NCBI RefSeq assembly: GCF_024171815.1
Contig: NZ_JAMTCJ010000001.1
Coordinates: forward strand, 1-64,000
Reading direction: 5' to 3'
Source: Williamsia maris
Lineage (GTDB): Bacteria > Actinomycetota > Actinomycetes > Mycobacteriales > Mycobacteriaceae
Length of the DNA stretch: 64,000 nucleotides
How positions within the stretch are numbered: the first letter of the stretch is position 1; each line of letters begins with the position of its first letter. The translations under genes and the position numbers were made by a program. The notes under the pieces were generated by a model, which was not told where the DNA came from, searched no databases, and saw only the letters and a list, made by a program, of their open reading frames with translations. Of this stretch, positions 20,427 through 30,280 are shown one piece after another.

Positions 20427-21729
20427 CGGTTCCCTCCAGTCGGAGGACGCTCGACACGCTCAGTACGGAGTCGAGATCCTTCAGTGCGTCAACGGTTTCC
20501 GAGAGCGCCGAGTCCGGCGCGCGGTGGGTGACCACGATCAGGCGCGCGTTCTCGTCGGCCCCCTCCTGACGCACGGTGGCGATGCTGACGCTGCGCTTGG
20601 AGAACTCGCCGGCCACGGTCGAGAGGACGCCCGGTCGGTCGGCGACCTTCATCGACACGTAGTAGCGGGTGTTCACGTCGCCCATCGGCGCGATCGGCAG
20701 TGAGGCGTAGGTGGACTCGAGCGGTCCGCGTCCGCCGTGCACCTTGTTGCGGGCGGCCATGACGAGGTCGCCCATCACCGCCGACGCGGTCGGGGCGCCG
20801 CCGGCACCCTGGCCGTAGAACATCAACCGGCCCGCGTTCTCGGCCTCGACGACCACGGCGTTGAACGCCCCGTTCACCGACGCCAACGGGTGCGTGTGGG
20901 GAACCAGTGCGGGGTAGACCCGTGCGGAGATCCGCTGCCGCCCACTGGAGTCGTTGATCCGCTCGCAGATCGACAGCAGTTTGATGGTGCAGTCCAGCGT
21001 GGCCGCGGAGACGAGGTCGTCGGAGGTGATCGACGAGATGCCCTCGCGGTAGACGTCACTCGCGGTGACCCGGGTGTGGAACGCGATCGAGGCGAGGATG
21101 GCCGCCTTGGCCGCGGCGTCGTACCCCTCCACGTCGGCGGTCGGGTCGGCCTCGGCGTAGCCGAGACGGCCGGCCTCGGCGAGCACGACGTCGTAGTCGT
21201 CGCCGTCGGCGGCCATGGCCGAGAGGATGAAGTTGGTGGTGCCGTTGACGATTCCGGCGACGCGCTGGACCGTGTCACCGGCCAGCGACTGCATCAGTGG
21301 ACGCACCACCGGGATGGCGCCGGCCACCGAGGCCTCGAAGTAGAGGTCCACCTTCGCCGACGCGGCCAGGGTCGCCAGCTCGCCGGTGTAGTCGGCGAGC
21401 AGCGCCTTGTTCGCCGTCACGACGGACTTGCCGTGTTCGAGCGCGGTCGCGATCAGGGTGCGGGGCACGTCGATCCCGCCGATGAGTTCGACGACGATGT
21501 CCACGTCGTCGCGGACCACCAGACTCGCCGGGTCGTCGGTCAGCAACGACGTCGCGCAGGCACGCGCCTTGTCGAGGTTGCGGACCGCGACGCCGCGGAT
21601 CTCGATGGGCGCGCCCACGCGGGCACGTAGATCGTCAGAGTTCTGGAGCAGGATCCGGACCACTTCGGCCCCGACATTGCCCATCCCCAGTACCGCCACA
21701 CCGATGGGTCGGCCGGTTCGGTCGCTCAT
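20419..21729 (-). CDS. hom: Homoserine dehydrogenase
   Basis: It reduces aspartate semialdehyde to homoserine at the branch to threonine and methionine. The 436-residue monofunctional enzyme has an N-terminal Rossmann site ([14 protein letters not shown]), the catalytic region with [11 protein letters not shown] and [16 protein letters not shown], and a C-terminal ACT domain (about 355-436, [21 protein letters not shown]) for feedback by threonine. It is called thrA in M. tuberculosis. The ATG overlaps the lysA stop as ATGA. Confidence 0.97.
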   Translation of the reverse strand: MSDRTGRPIGVAVLGMGNVGAEVVRILLQNSDDLRARVGAPIEIRGVAVRNLDKARACATSLLTDDPASLVVRDDVDIVVELIGGIDVPRTLIATALEHGKSVVTANKALLADYTGELATLAASAKVDLYFEASVAGAIPVVRPLMQSLAGDTVQRVAGIVNGTTNFILSAMAADGDDYDVVLAEAGRLGYAEADPTADVEGYDAAAKAAILASIAFHTRVTASDVYREGISSITSDDLVSAATLDCTIKLLSICERINDSSGRQRISARVYPALVPHTHPLASVNGAFNAVVVEAENAGRLMFYGQGAGGAPTASAVMGDLVMAARNKVHGGRGPLESTYASLPIAPMGDVNTRYYVSMKVADRPGVLSTVAGEFSKRSVSIATVRQEGADENARLIVVTHRAPDSALSETVDALKDLDSVLSVSSVLRLEGTDD

Positions 21730-23144
21730 CTCGTCACCTCCAGGCTCACAAGGTCTTCCACGGTTTCACGACGCAGCACCAGCCGCGGCGCGCCGTCACG
21801 GACGGCGACCACCGCCGGCCGCATCGACATGTTGTAGCGACTCGACATCGCGTAGCAGTAGGCACCCGTCGCAGCCACGGCGAGCAGGTCGCCGGGGGCC
21901 ACGTCGGCGGGGAGCCAGCAGTCCTTCACGACGATGTCGCCGCTCTCGCAGTGCTTTCCGACGACCCGGCTGAGCACCGGGTCGGAGTCCGAGGTGCGCG
22001 AGACCAGGCGGACGTCGTACTCCGCCTGGTAGAGCGAGGTACGGATGTTGTCGCTCATCCCGCCGTCGACGGAGACGTAGCGGCGATGGGTGCCGCCGCC
22101 GAGCGCGACGTCCTTGACGGTCCCGACGCGGTAGACGGTCACGGTCCCGGGGCCGGCGATGGCGCGGCCGGGTTCGACCGCGAGGATCGGCGTGGGCAGG
22201 CCCAGTTGCTCGGACTGGCGCGCGACGATGTCGGCGAGGGTGCTCGCGACCACCTCGATCGGCGGCGGGTCGTCGCTGGGGATGTACGAGATGCCCAGTC
22301 CACCGCCGAGATCGAGCACCGATAGCTGCGAGGTCTTGTCCACCCCGAACTCGGCGACGATGTCGCGGAGCAGCCCGAGTACGCGGTGCGCGGCGAGTTC
22401 GAACCCGTCGAGGTCGAAGATCTGGGATCCGATGTGGCTGTGCAGTCCGACCAGTCGCAGGTTGTCGGTGTCGAACACCCGCCGAACCGCGTCCATGGCG
22501 ACGCCCCCGGACAGGGAGAAACCGAACTTCTGGTCCTCGTGCGCGGTCGAGATGAACTCGTGGGTGTGCGCCTCGACGCCCACGGTGACACGGATCAACA
22601 CGTCCTGGACGATCCCGGCGTCACCCGCGGCGGCGTCGAGTCGGTCGATCTCGATGGCCGAGTCGACGACGATGTGCCCGACCCCCGACGTCACCGCGAG
22701 GGCCAGCTCGTCGGGTGATTTGTTGTTGCCGTGCAACGCGATCCGGTGCGTAGGGAACCCGGCGCGCATCGCGACGGTGAGCTCACCCGCCGAACACACG
22801 TCGAGCGAGAGCCCCTCCTGGTCGACCCAGCGTGCGATCTCGCCGCACAGGAACGCCTTGGACGCGTAGTGCACCCGACCGGTGGACCCGAACGCGGCGA
22901 GCATGTCGGCGCAGCGCGACCGGAAGTCGTCCTCGTCGATGACGAACAACGGTGTGCCGTACTCCTGCGCGAGCTCGGTCACGGGCGCTCCGGCGAGCGT
23001 GACGACCCCGTCGGCGGCGCGGGTGGCGTTGCGCGGCCAGACCGCTGCGGGCAGGGCGTTGAGCTCGGCTGCGCCCGTGGGACTCTCGGATCGACGGGTG
23101 GCGTTGACGCCCTCGGCGTGGCGGGGCCCGGCTGGGTGGGTCAT
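21726..23144 (-). CDS. lysA: Diaminopimelate decarboxylase
   Basis: It decarboxylates meso-diaminopimelate to lysine. The 472-residue PLP enzyme (fold type III) has the PLP lysine at 96 in [28 protein letters not shown], the glycine loop DLGGGLGI and the substrate cysteine region GKHCESGD. The start at 23144 overlaps the argS stop by one base (TGATG), with GGAG upstream. The first 25 or so residues are variable, and a GTG at residue 13 is a possible alternative. Confidence 0.96.
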   Translation of the reverse strand: MTHPAGPRHAEGVNATRRSESPTGAAELNALPAAVWPRNATRAADGVVTLAGAPVTELAQEYGTPLFVIDEDDFRSRCADMLAAFGSTGRVHYASKAFLCGEIARWVDQEGLSLDVCSAGELTVAMRAGFPTHRIALHGNNKSPDELALAVTSGVGHIVVDSAIEIDRLDAAAGDAGIVQDVLIRVTVGVEAHTHEFISTAHEDQKFGFSLSGGVAMDAVRRVFDTDNLRLVGLHSHIGSQIFDLDGFELAAHRVLGLLRDIVAEFGVDKTSQLSVLDLGGGLGISYIPSDDPPPIEVVASTLADIVARQSEQLGLPTPILAVEPGRAIAGPGTVTVYRVGTVKDVALGGGTHRRYVSVDGGMSDNIRTSLYQAEYDVRLVSRTSDSDPVLSRVVGKHCESGDIVVKDCWLPADVAPGDLLAVAATGAYCYAMSSRYNMSMRPAVVAVRDGAPRLVLRRETVEDLVSLEVTR

Positions 23145-24796
23145 CACATCCGCTCCGGGGCGCTCACGCCCACGAGGTCGAGTCCGTTGGCGAGGACCTG
23201 TCGGGTCGCCGAGCACAGCGCCAGTCGGGCCGCGTGGACCGGTCCGGCGGTCTCGTCACCCTGGGGCAGGATCCGGCACCGGTCGTAGAACCGGTGGTAG
23301 GTCCCGGCGAGGGTCTCCAGGTAGCGGCAGACCCGGTGCGGTTCGCGCAGCTGCGCGGCGGTGGCGATGACCGCGGGGAAATCGGCCAGGGTCCGGATGA
23401 GTTCGCCCTCGGCCGGGTCGACGAGCTCGGCGAGGTGTACGGAGTCGGCGACCACACCGAGGTCGGCGGCGTTGCGGGCGATCGCCGACAGCCGTGCGTG
23501 CGCGTATTGCACGTAGTAGACCGGGTTCTCGTTTGACTGGGTGGTCAGCAGGTCGAGGTCGATGTCGAGGTTGACGTCGACCGACGACCGGATCAGCGAG
23601 TAGCGGGCGCCGTCGACCCCGACCGCGTCGACGAGATCCTCGAGGGTGATCACGGTGCCCGCACGCTTGCTCATGCGCACCGGGACACCGTCGCGGACCA
23701 GGTTGACCATCTGTCCGATGAGGACCTCGACGGTGTCGGGGTCGTCGCCGAGTGCGGCCGCACCGGTCTTGAGACGCTTGACGTAGCCGTGGTGGTCGGC
23801 GCCGAGCATGTAGATGCACAGATCGAAACCGCGTCGACGCTTGTCGCGGTAGTAGGCGATGTCGCCGGCGATGTAGGCCGCCTCGCCGTCGCTCTTGATG
23901 ACGACGCGGTCCTTGTCGTCACCGAAGCTCGTCGACCGCAGCCACCAGGCGCCGTCCTTCTCGTACAGGTTGCCGTTGGCCTTCAACTCGGCGATGCACT
24001 CGTCGACCAGACCTGAGTCGAACATCGCGTTCTCATGGGTGAAGACGTCGAACACGGTGCCGAACTCGCTCAGGCTCGATTTGATCTGGTCGAACATGAA
24101 CTCGACTCCGTCAGCGCGGAAGCGTTCGAGGCGCTCGGCCTCGGGCAGCGCGGCGATGCCGGGGTTCTTCGCGACCACCCGGTCGGCGATCTCGCCGACG
24201 TAGGCCCCTGCGTAGCCGTCCTCGGGGGTCGGCGCGCCGTCCGCCGCGGCCTGCAGCGAGCGGGCGAAACGGTCGATCTGGGTGCCGTGGTCGTTGAAGT
24301 AGTACTCACGGGTCACCGCGGCGCCCTGCGCCGACAGAACGCGACCCAGCGCGTCTCCCACTGCCGCCCATCGGGTTCCACCGAGATGGATCGGACCGGT
24401 CGGGTTGGCCGAGACGAACTCGAGGTTGATCGAGCGATCGGCGAGGGTCACCCCGCGACCGAACTCGACGCCGGCGGCCAGCACGTCGGCGACGACGACG
24501 TTCTGGGTGGCGGCGGCGAGTCGCAGGTTCACGAACCCGGGCCCGGCGACGTCGGCCGAGGCGATGCCGTCGGTGGTGGACAGTTCCTCGATCAACCAAC
24601 CGGCGAGGTCACGCGGGGACAGACCGAATCTCTTGGCCAGCTGCAGTGCGATGTTGGTGGAGTAGTCGCCGTGGTCGGGGTTGCGCGGACGCTCGACGGC
24701 AACCGCATCCGGGACCACCGACGCATCCAGCCCTCGTCGGGTCAGCACCGTCGTGGTCGCGTCACGCAGCACGGCAGACAGATCGGCGGGAGTCAC
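23144..24796 (-). CDS. argS: Arginyl-tRNA synthetase
   Basis: It charges tRNA-Arg. The 550-residue class I synthetase has the N-terminal Add1 domain, the HIGH-type motif HLGG (137-140) in [15 protein letters not shown], the KMSKS-type motif MSKR and a C-terminal DALR anticodon-binding domain. The GTG at 24796 gives the 550 residues expected from the mycobacterial protein and is preferred over a frame 13 codons longer. It heads the argS-lysA-hom-thrC-thrB operon. Confidence 0.97.
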   Translation of the reverse strand: MTPADLSAVLRDATTTVLTRRGLDASVVPDAVAVERPRNPDHGDYSTNIALQLAKRFGLSPRDLAGWLIEELSTTDGIASADVAGPGFVNLRLAAATQNVVVADVLAAGVEFGRGVTLADRSINLEFVSANPTGPIHLGGTRWAAVGDALGRVLSAQGAAVTREYYFNDHGTQIDRFARSLQAAADGAPTPEDGYAGAYVGEIADRVVAKNPGIAALPEAERLERFRADGVEFMFDQIKSSLSEFGTVFDVFTHENAMFDSGLVDECIAELKANGNLYEKDGAWWLRSTSFGDDKDRVVIKSDGEAAYIAGDIAYYRDKRRRGFDLCIYMLGADHHGYVKRLKTGAAALGDDPDTVEVLIGQMVNLVRDGVPVRMSKRAGTVITLEDLVDAVGVDGARYSLIRSSVDVNLDIDLDLLTTQSNENPVYYVQYAHARLSAIARNAADLGVVADSVHLAELVDPAEGELIRTLADFPAVIATAAQLREPHRVCRYLETLAGTYHRFYDRCRILPQGDETAGPVHAARLALCSATRQVLANGLDLVGVSAPERM

Positions 24797-24804
24797 GGTT
24801 GACC

Positions 24805-24810
24805 ATCCTA
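24805..24810 (-). promoter_or_regulatory. putative -10 of argS operon
   Basis: TAGGAT on the minus strand, 8 nt before the argS GTG. No good -35 is visible. The distance suggests a transcript with almost no leader. Confidence 0.45.
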
Positions 24811-24904
24811 TTGGCCGCAGGTCGCGGCCCGACACCCGCGGTGCGCCATCACCATCGCATCCGTGCCCGTCGCGCGGCGGGCGGGTGAGGGTGAGCGTGC
24901 CCAG

Positions 24905-24910
24905 TAGACT
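24905..24910 (+). promoter_or_regulatory. -10 box of DUF3105 gene
   Basis: TAGACT, near consensus, 29 nt before the ATG. This leaves a short leader that contains the GAAAGG ribosome site. Confidence 0.5.
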
Positions 24911-24939
24911 GTGCGGCGCAACCGTGAAGAAAGGTACTG

Positions 24940-25860
24940 ATGGCCCCCGAGGACCCCCGGCCCGCGCAGAAGCGTCCGGCGAAGAAGCCCGGACGCGGCA
25001 AGCGTCCCGCCAAGCCCGGCACCGTTCCCTCGGTCACGGCGGGCGGCCGCAGGCAGGTCCCGTGGATGACCGTCGGGGCCGTGGTGGTGGTGCTCATCAT
25101 CGTCGGAGCCCTCGCCGCCTACCTCGCGCCGAAGTACATCGACCGCGAAGAGGCCCAGAAGTTCGTCCCGAGCGCCTCGAACCCCGATCCGTCCGACGAC
25201 ATCAACGGCGTGACCAAGGTGTTCTACCCGGCCGGGCAGCACGTCGCACCCACCCAGCGAGTCGCCTACGACCAGTCGCCGCCGTTCGGTGGGCCACATG
25301 ACGCGATCTGGGCGACCTGTACCGGGATCGTCTACCCGAACCCGCTGCGCTCGGAGAACGCCGTGCACGCGCTCGAGCACGGGTCGATCTGGATCACCTA
25401 CAACCCAGAGACCATCGCCTCGGGCGATCTCGACAAGCTCAAGAGCAAGGTCGAGGGACAGCAGTACATCCTGCTCTCGCCGTACCCGGGTCTGAGCAGC
25501 CCGATCTCGCTGCAGTCGTGGGGCCATCAGCTCAAGCTCGACTCGGCGGGCGACAGCCGCGTCGACGAGTTCATCACCGCCCTGCGCCGCAATTCGCAGA
25601 CCAACGTCTACCCGGGCCAGCCGCAGCAGTCGGCGTACCCCGAGGTGGGCGCCACCTGTGACGCGCTCGTCGGACAGGGCTTCGATCCGAGCAACCCGCC
25701 GCCCGCCGACTCCGGTCCGGTTCCGGCGAACGCGGTCCCGATGTCCGGTGAGGGCACCCAGCAGGCCACGAACGAGGCCGGCGTGCCCGCCGCGCCGACG
25801 ACTTCGGGCGCCGCGACCGCACCCGCTGCCCCGGCTCCCACCCCGGCTCCGGCGGGCTGA
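24940..25860 (+). CDS. DUF3105 membrane-anchored protein
   Basis: A 306-residue protein with a basic, Lys/Pro-rich cytosolic N-terminus (1-42), one membrane helix (about 45-66) and an outer domain of the DUF3105 type. The family core is clear: [25 protein letters not shown], then [18 protein letters not shown] with conserved histidines that could bind a metal. The C-terminus is Pro/Ala/Thr-rich and probably disordered. Function unknown. It lies 6 nt before the DUF305 gene, so the two are probably one operon and act outside the membrane. Confidence 0.8.
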   Translation: MAPEDPRPAQKRPAKKPGRGKRPAKPGTVPSVTAGGRRQVPWMTVGAVVVVLIIVGALAAYLAPKYIDREEAQKFVPSASNPDPSDDINGVTKVFYPAGQHVAPTQRVAYDQSPPFGGPHDAIWATCTGIVYPNPLRSENAVHALEHGSIWITYNPETIASGDLDKLKSKVEGQQYILLSPYPGLSSPISLQSWGHQLKLDSAGDSRVDEFITALRRNSQTNVYPGQPQQSAYPEVGATCDALVGQGFDPSNPPPADSGPVPANAVPMSGEGTQQATNEAGVPAAPTTSGAATAPAAPAPTPAPAG

Positions 25861-25866
25861 TCCGAC

Positions 25867-26622
25867 ATGTCGACCGACGCCTCCACCGACCGCATGCCCT
25901 CCGATGCCCCGGAGCGGTCCGACCGACGCTCCCCACTGCAGCGACAGCTGCCCGCGCTGCTGGTCCTCGGCGCGGTCGCTCTCCTGCTGGTCGGTGTCGC
26001 GATCGGGCTCATGATCCGCACCGGCGGCGGTGGGACCGACCGCCCGGCGGCGGATTCGGCGGCCGTCGGGTTCGCACAGGACATGTCGACCCACCATTCC
26101 CAGGGCGTGGCGATGGCGAAGGTCGCGTTGACGCAGGCGCAGTCGCCGGAGGTGCGGGCGCTGGCCTACGACATCCTCACCCAGCAGACCAACCAGATGG
26201 GTCAGATGCAGTCCTGGCTGACGCGGTGGGACCAGCCGTTGGACAACCCGGGAACCGCGATGACCTGGATGTCCTCCGACGGTCACGACCACGCGGGGTC
26301 GATGGGCCAGATGTCGGCCGCGCAGATGACCGCGGGCAACGGGGTCAGCACCCCACTGATGCCCGGCATGGCCACCGCATCGGAGATGGCGACCCTGCAG
26401 TCGTTGCGGGGCGCCGCCGTGGACATCGACTTCCTCCAGTTGATGTTGCGACACCACCGCGGGGGTCTGCCGATGATGGAGTACGCGGTCGACAAGGACC
26501 ATGTCTCCGAGCCCTACGTCCGGGAGTTGGCGCAGCAGATGATCAACATCCAGACCAACGAGGCCGACACCCTCGCGAAGATGCTCGCCGAGCGTGGTGG
26601 CAGCCAGCTTCCGATGAACTGA
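25867..26622 (+). CDS. DUF305 membrane-anchored protein
   Basis: A 251-residue protein with one N-terminal membrane helix (about 27-50) and an outer four-helix DUF305 domain with the duplicated ferritin-like signatures FAQDMSTHHSQGVAMA and LQLMLRHHRGGLPMMEYA. The many Met and His residues (MTWMSSDGHDHAGSMGQM, MPGMATASEM) suggest metal binding, and copper has been proposed for some family members. That is inference here. It is co-transcribed with the DUF3105 gene. Confidence 0.8.
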   Translation: MSTDASTDRMPSDAPERSDRRSPLQRQLPALLVLGAVALLLVGVAIGLMIRTGGGGTDRPAADSAAVGFAQDMSTHHSQGVAMAKVALTQAQSPEVRALAYDILTQQTNQMGQMQSWLTRWDQPLDNPGTAMTWMSSDGHDHAGSMGQMSAAQMTAGNGVSTPLMPGMATASEMATLQSLRGAAVDIDFLQLMLRHHRGGLPMMEYAVDKDHVSEPYVRELAQQMINIQTNEADTLAKMLAERGGSQLPMN

Positions 26623-26811
26623 CCTTCGGCGGCCCTCGAAATCATTGAGGATTGCTAACCGTCGAGTAGGCCACGTCACAGGATGTGCAAGTATGTCGGG
26701 CGTGTGTGTGCAGCAGCCGGCACACCGTCGTCCACCGAGATCACCGGCACCTGGGGGTATTTTGAGTCCGTTCCGTCCGCACGAGCCGACGACCTGCGTC
26801 GAGGGCGCGTC

Positions 26812-27831
26812 GTGAAGGCCGCCGACGTCAGCTCCGCCGATCGGGATTGGACGCAGTACTACGAGCCGTCCGATCACTACCAGATCGGCCGTGAGGAGAT
26901 CCGCGAGTTCGCGCGCTCGATGAAGGACGCGCATCTCGTGCACTGGGACGACGAGTTCGCCGCGAAACGCGGCCACACGTCGCTCGTCGCGCCGCTCACC
27001 TTCACCGCCCGACTCGCCGGGACCGGCCTCAACTGGCTGATGGAGAACGTCCTCACCGAATACGACACCAGCGCGTTCGTGCAGACCGATCAGGTGTTCA
27101 CGTACCACCGTCCGTTGCATGCGGGCGACCGTCTCCGTCTGATCATGGGCCTCGCCCCGATCCGTCAGAAGGCGGGCGGCGACACCATCACCGTCTCCGG
27201 ACTCCTGGTCAACGAGCACGACGAGTTGATCCAGACCCTGCAGACCACCGCGGCCGGCCGCCGCGGGGCGCAGACCGAGCCGGCACTCAACGCCGCACTC
27301 ACCGACGTCATGATGGGCGACTTCGTCGCACCGACGACGACGTCGTGGAGCGAGATCGACGGCGAACCGTCGTTCACCGACATCGCCTGGGACAAGCCGC
27401 TCGACCCGTCCGTCCCGACCTTCGACGACCTCGCGGTCGGCGACGAACTGCCCACCACCACCATCACGCTGCGCCGCGGCGACCTGGTGAACTACTCGGG
27501 CATCTCCGCCGACTACAACCCCATCCACTGGAGCGATCGGGTCGCCGAGATCATCGGACTCGAGACGACCATCGCCCACGGCATGTTGACCATGGGCATG
27601 GGATCGGGTTTCGTGACCTCATGGCTCGGCGACCCGGCCGCGATGCGCGACTATCGCGTCCGATTCACCGGCATCGCCTACGTGGCCGATGACGCCCCGG
27701 CCGAGGTCGAATACACTGGCCGGGTCAAATCGCTGGACAGCGAGGCGAAGACGGCGACCATCGCGATCCAGGCGACCTTCCGGGGCAAGCGGATATTCGG
27801 GCGCGCGGTTGCCACGGTGCAGTTGAGATGA
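26812..27831 (+). CDS. Fused (3R)-hydroxyacyl-ACP dehydratase HadA-HadB
   Basis: A double hot-dog protein of about 339 residues that should remove water from (3R)-hydroxyacyl-ACP in the FAS-II elongation of meromycolate chains. The N-terminal half matches HadA (DHYQIGREEIREFARSM, SLVAPLTFTARLAG, QTDQVFTYHRPLHAGDRL). The C-terminal half closely matches M. tuberculosis HadB (GDLVNYSGISADYNPIHWSD, AHGMLTMGMGSGFVTSWLGD) and keeps the catalytic Asp and His at 234 and 239, five apart as in HadB. In mycobacteria HadA and HadB are separate proteins. The start is uncertain: GTG 26812 fits HadA length, while an ATG at 26683 would add 43 residues. A mycolate methyltransferase gene follows. Confidence 0.85.
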   Translation: MKAADVSSADRDWTQYYEPSDHYQIGREEIREFARSMKDAHLVHWDDEFAAKRGHTSLVAPLTFTARLAGTGLNWLMENVLTEYDTSAFVQTDQVFTYHRPLHAGDRLRLIMGLAPIRQKAGGDTITVSGLLVNEHDELIQTLQTTAAGRRGAQTEPALNAALTDVMMGDFVAPTTTSWSEIDGEPSFTDIAWDKPLDPSVPTFDDLAVGDELPTTTITLRRGDLVNYSGISADYNPIHWSDRVAEIIGLETTIAHGMLTMGMGSGFVTSWLGDPAAMRDYRVRFTGIAYVADDAPAEVEYTGRVKSLDSEAKTATIAIQATFRGKRIFGRAVATVQLR

Positions 27832-27933
27832 ACCGCGCTTTCGAATGAACCGATAACCCAGTCAGCACCACAGAGCCACACCCATGACGCACCGGCATCG
27901 TCGCCGGGGTGTCCACACCAGAGAGGTTCCGTT

Positions 27934-28803
27934 TTGACCACCGAAACGCCGTTTTTCGAGGACGTCCAGGCCCACTACGACCTGAGCGATGATTTCTTCG
28001 CACTCTTCCTCGACGAGTCCCGCACCTACAGCTGTGCGTACTTCGAAAAAGAGGACTACAGCCTCAACGAGGCCCAGATCGCGAAGATCGATCTGTCGCT
28101 GGGCAAGCTCGGCCTCGAGCCGGGTATGACGCTGCTCGACGTCGGCTGCGGCTGGGGCGCCACCGCCCTGCGGGCCATGGAGAAGTACGGCGTGAACGTC
28201 ATCGGACTCACCCTCAGCAAGAACCAGTACGGCCACGTCAAGAAGCTCGTCGAGGACAAGGCGGCCGAGACCGGCCTGTCCGGCGACATCCGTCTGCAGG
28301 GCTGGGAAGAGTTCGACGGCAAGGTCGACCGCATCGTGTCGATCGGCGCCTTCGAGCACTTCCGCTTCGAGCGTCACAAGCAGTTCTTCGACTTCGCGTA
28401 CAACGCGCTGCCCGACGACGGCAAGATGCTGCTGCACACCATCACCGCCTACGGCCTGTCGCACCACCACGAGACCGGCAACAAGATCGGCAAGGACGAC
28501 TTCGCGTTCCTGCGGTTCATCGCTACCGAGATCTTCCCCGGCGGTCAGCTCCCGCTGCCCAAGCAGGTGACCGACGGCGCGACCAACGCCGGGTTCACCG
28601 TCGAGAAGATCCAGCCGCTGCAGTTGCACTACGCCCGCACCCTCGACGCGTGGAGCAAGGCCCTCGGCGAGAACCGTGACAAGGCCATCGAGCTGTGTGG
28701 CCGCGCCAACTACAACACCTACGTCAAGTACTTGAGTGGCTGCGCCGCGTCGTTCCGCAAGGACATGATCGACGTCATGCAGTTCACCTGCGTCAAGGGC
28801 TGA
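27934..28803 (+). CDS. SAM-dependent mycolic acid methyltransferase (cyclopropane synthase family)
   Basis: A 289-residue enzyme of the CmaA/MmaA/PcaA/Cfa family, which uses SAM to modify double bonds of meromycolate or membrane fatty acids. Family motifs are HYDLSDDFFALFLD, TYSCAYFE, the SAM loop LLDVGCGWG (67-75), SIGAFEHFRFERH with the conserved glutamate, and the C-terminal YLSGCAASFRKDMIDVMQFTCVK. The start is TTG with a GAGAGG upstream. It follows the hadAB fusion by about 100 nt, which suggests a role in mycolate rather than phospholipid. Whether it makes a cyclopropane, methyl branch or alkene cannot be told from sequence. Confidence 0.88.
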   Translation: MTTETPFFEDVQAHYDLSDDFFALFLDESRTYSCAYFEKEDYSLNEAQIAKIDLSLGKLGLEPGMTLLDVGCGWGATALRAMEKYGVNVIGLTLSKNQYGHVKKLVEDKAAETGLSGDIRLQGWEEFDGKVDRIVSIGAFEHFRFERHKQFFDFAYNALPDDGKMLLHTITAYGLSHHHETGNKIGKDDFAFLRFIATEIFPGGQLPLPKQVTDGATNAGFTVEKIQPLQLHYARTLDAWSKALGENRDKAIELCGRANYNTYVKYLSGCAASFRKDMIDVMQFTCVKG

Positions 28804-28811
28804 CACCCACC

Positions 28812-28828
28812 CGGGGCACATCGCCCCG
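28812..28828 (+). terminator. hairpin after mycolic acid methyltransferase gene
   Basis: CGGGGC and GCCCCG with an ACATC loop, 9 nt after the stop codon at 28803. It is followed at once by a second, much longer stem. Confidence 0.55.
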
Positions 28829-28839
28829 ACGCACGACCA

Positions 28840-28883
28840 TCGAGTCGGCGTTCACACGGTCGTCCGTGTGAACGCCGACTCGA
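28840..28883. terminator. 20-bp perfect inverted repeat between convergent genes
   Basis: Bases 28840-28859 and 28864-28883 are perfect reverse complements around a TCGT loop. The right arm and loop encode the last nine or ten codons of the glycosyltransferase on the minus strand, so the stem spans its stop codon. It probably works as a bidirectional terminator for the two converging genes. Confidence 0.75.
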
Positions 28884-30147
28884 CTGCGTTGGCAGCCGTG
28901 CTGACGGCCGCGGCGGGTTCGATCATCTGCGCCCCGACCGCCTCCGCGCGCCGGATGGTGTCCGGTCGCAACAGCACCTCCAGACCATCGGTGAGAGTCG
29001 TCGTGTCGAGCCGGGACAGCCGCGTCGACGTGCCGATCCCGAGTCGGGTGACCGCCGCGCCCCAGTGGGCCTGATCGGCCCCGGCGGAGGCGACCATGGT
29101 CGGCAGGCCGGCGCGGACGGTGGCCGCGGTGGTCCCCGCTCCCCCGTGATGCACGGCCGCGCGACACCGTGGCAGCACCGTCGCGTGGTTCATTCGACCC
29201 GCGACGAAGACGGCGTCATCGCCGGGGGCCACCCCCTCGGTGCGACCCCGTGCGCCGACCAGAGCTCGGACACCCAGGGCACGGGCCGTCTCCCCGATCG
29301 CGGCGTGGACGGCGTCGGGATCGGACAGGGGCGCACTGCCGAACGCGATGTACACCGGCGGTGGTCCGGCGTCGAGCCACGCCCACAGCGGGCTGTCGGT
29401 GGCGACGTCCTCGCCCACCGCCGCCCGTTCGTCGGCGGGCAGGTCCAGGAAGCCGACGAGTGGGCGTTCGCTGCCCCATTCCCGTTCCAGACCGGGGAAG
29501 AAGACCGGGTCGTAGGCCTGCAACTGGACGACTTCGTCGCGCTGCAGGCGATGTGGGAGTCGTTGCCGGGCGGCGGGCAGCCCCAGGCGCGCCCGGAACC
29601 GGTTCTCCGGTCCCTTGCCGAAGGTCCACGTGATGGCGTCGGCGGTGCGCCACGAGGCCCGGTTGACCGCTGCCGGGAGGGCGCGTGAGGTGGGGATCGC
29701 GCCGATGGCCCCGTTCTCCGACATGGCGCAGAACCGCATGGTGGCCATCGGCACCCCGAGGTGCTCGGCGAGGGCGTGGATGCGCTCCTGTCCCAGCGGC
29801 CCGCTGATCAGCCCGTCCACCCCGGTCTCGGCGGCCAGGTCGGTGACGGTCTCGGCGAGATCGGCGTCGAACCGGGCGAACCCCTCGGCGACCTGTTGCT
29901 GGGCCAACCGCAGTTTGCGCACCGGGTTGCGGGTGGCCAACAGCTCACGGGATCGATCGCTCTCCCAGTACGACTCGCTGTCCAGACCGATGGGCCGCGC
30001 CGCGAGCCCCATGGATGCGGCGAACGACACGTAGTTGGGTGGGACCAGCATCGTGACGGAGTGACCGCGTCGGGCGAGTTCGTGGCCCAGGCACACGCCC
30101 GGCTGGATATCGCCCCTGCTGCCGTAGAAGGACAGTGCCAACTTCAT
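28852..30147 (-). CDS. GT1-family glycosyltransferase
   Basis: A 431-residue two-domain GT-B enzyme related to sterol/lipid glucosyltransferases. The N-terminal domain begins KLALSFYGSRGDIQPGVCLGHELARRGH, typical of the GT28-like acceptor domain. The C-terminal domain has the sugar-nucleotide site HHGGAGTTAATVRAGLP followed by the conserved DQ pair. Mycobacterial relatives glycosylate surface lipids such as glycopeptidolipids or phenolic glycolipids; the acceptor here is unknown. TAATCT lies 6 nt before the ATG, so the message may be leaderless. Confidence 0.85.
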   Translation of the reverse strand: MKLALSFYGSRGDIQPGVCLGHELARRGHSVTMLVPPNYVSFAASMGLAARPIGLDSESYWESDRSRELLATRNPVRKLRLAQQQVAEGFARFDADLAETVTDLAAETGVDGLISGPLGQERIHALAEHLGVPMATMRFCAMSENGAIGAIPTSRALPAAVNRASWRTADAITWTFGKGPENRFRARLGLPAARQRLPHRLQRDEVVQLQAYDPVFFPGLEREWGSERPLVGFLDLPADERAAVGEDVATDSPLWAWLDAGPPPVYIAFGSAPLSDPDAVHAAIGETARALGVRALVGARGRTEGVAPGDDAVFVAGRMNHATVLPRCRAAVHHGGAGTTAATVRAGLPTMVASAGADQAHWGAAVTRLGIGTSTRLSRLDTTTLTDGLEVLLRPDTIRRAEAVGAQMIEPAAAVSTAANAVESAFTRTTV

Positions 30148-30153
30148 GTGGCC

Positions 30154-30159
30154 AGATTA
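30154..30159 (-). promoter_or_regulatory. putative -10 of leaderless glycosyltransferase gene
   Basis: TAATCT on the minus strand, 6 nt before the ATG at 30147, inside the 22-nt gap to the tRNA gene. Confidence 0.45.
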
Positions 30160-30169
30160 GTGGGATGTG

Positions 30170-30242
30170 TGCCCCCGGCAGGATTCGAACCTGCGGCCTT
30201 CCGCTCCGGAGGCGGACGCTCTATCCCCTGAGCTACGGGGGC
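30170..30242 (-). tRNA. tRNA-Arg (anticodon CCG)
   Basis: A 73-nt cloverleaf without encoded CCA. The acceptor stem pairs GCCCCCG with CGGGGGC and the discriminator base is A. The D-stem is GCTC/GAGC. The anticodon stem TCCGC/GCGGA holds the loop CTCCGGA, giving anticodon CCG for CGG codons. The T-arm is GCAGG-TTCGAAT-CCTGC. Confidence 0.95.
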
Positions 30243-30280
30243 TCGACGGGCGAGAGCCAGACTATCGCACGGCTCGTCAC

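Noticed and set aside
24808-27579. Minus-strand open frame of 923 codons
   Set aside because: It runs antisense to three recognisable genes (DUF3105, DUF305, hadAB). Long antisense frames are expected in GC-rich DNA, and its product has low-complexity Gly/Arg/Val composition.
30170-30242. tRNA-Arg as an integration site for a mobile element
   Set aside because: No integrase, no duplicated tRNA 3' end and ordinary core genes on both sides.
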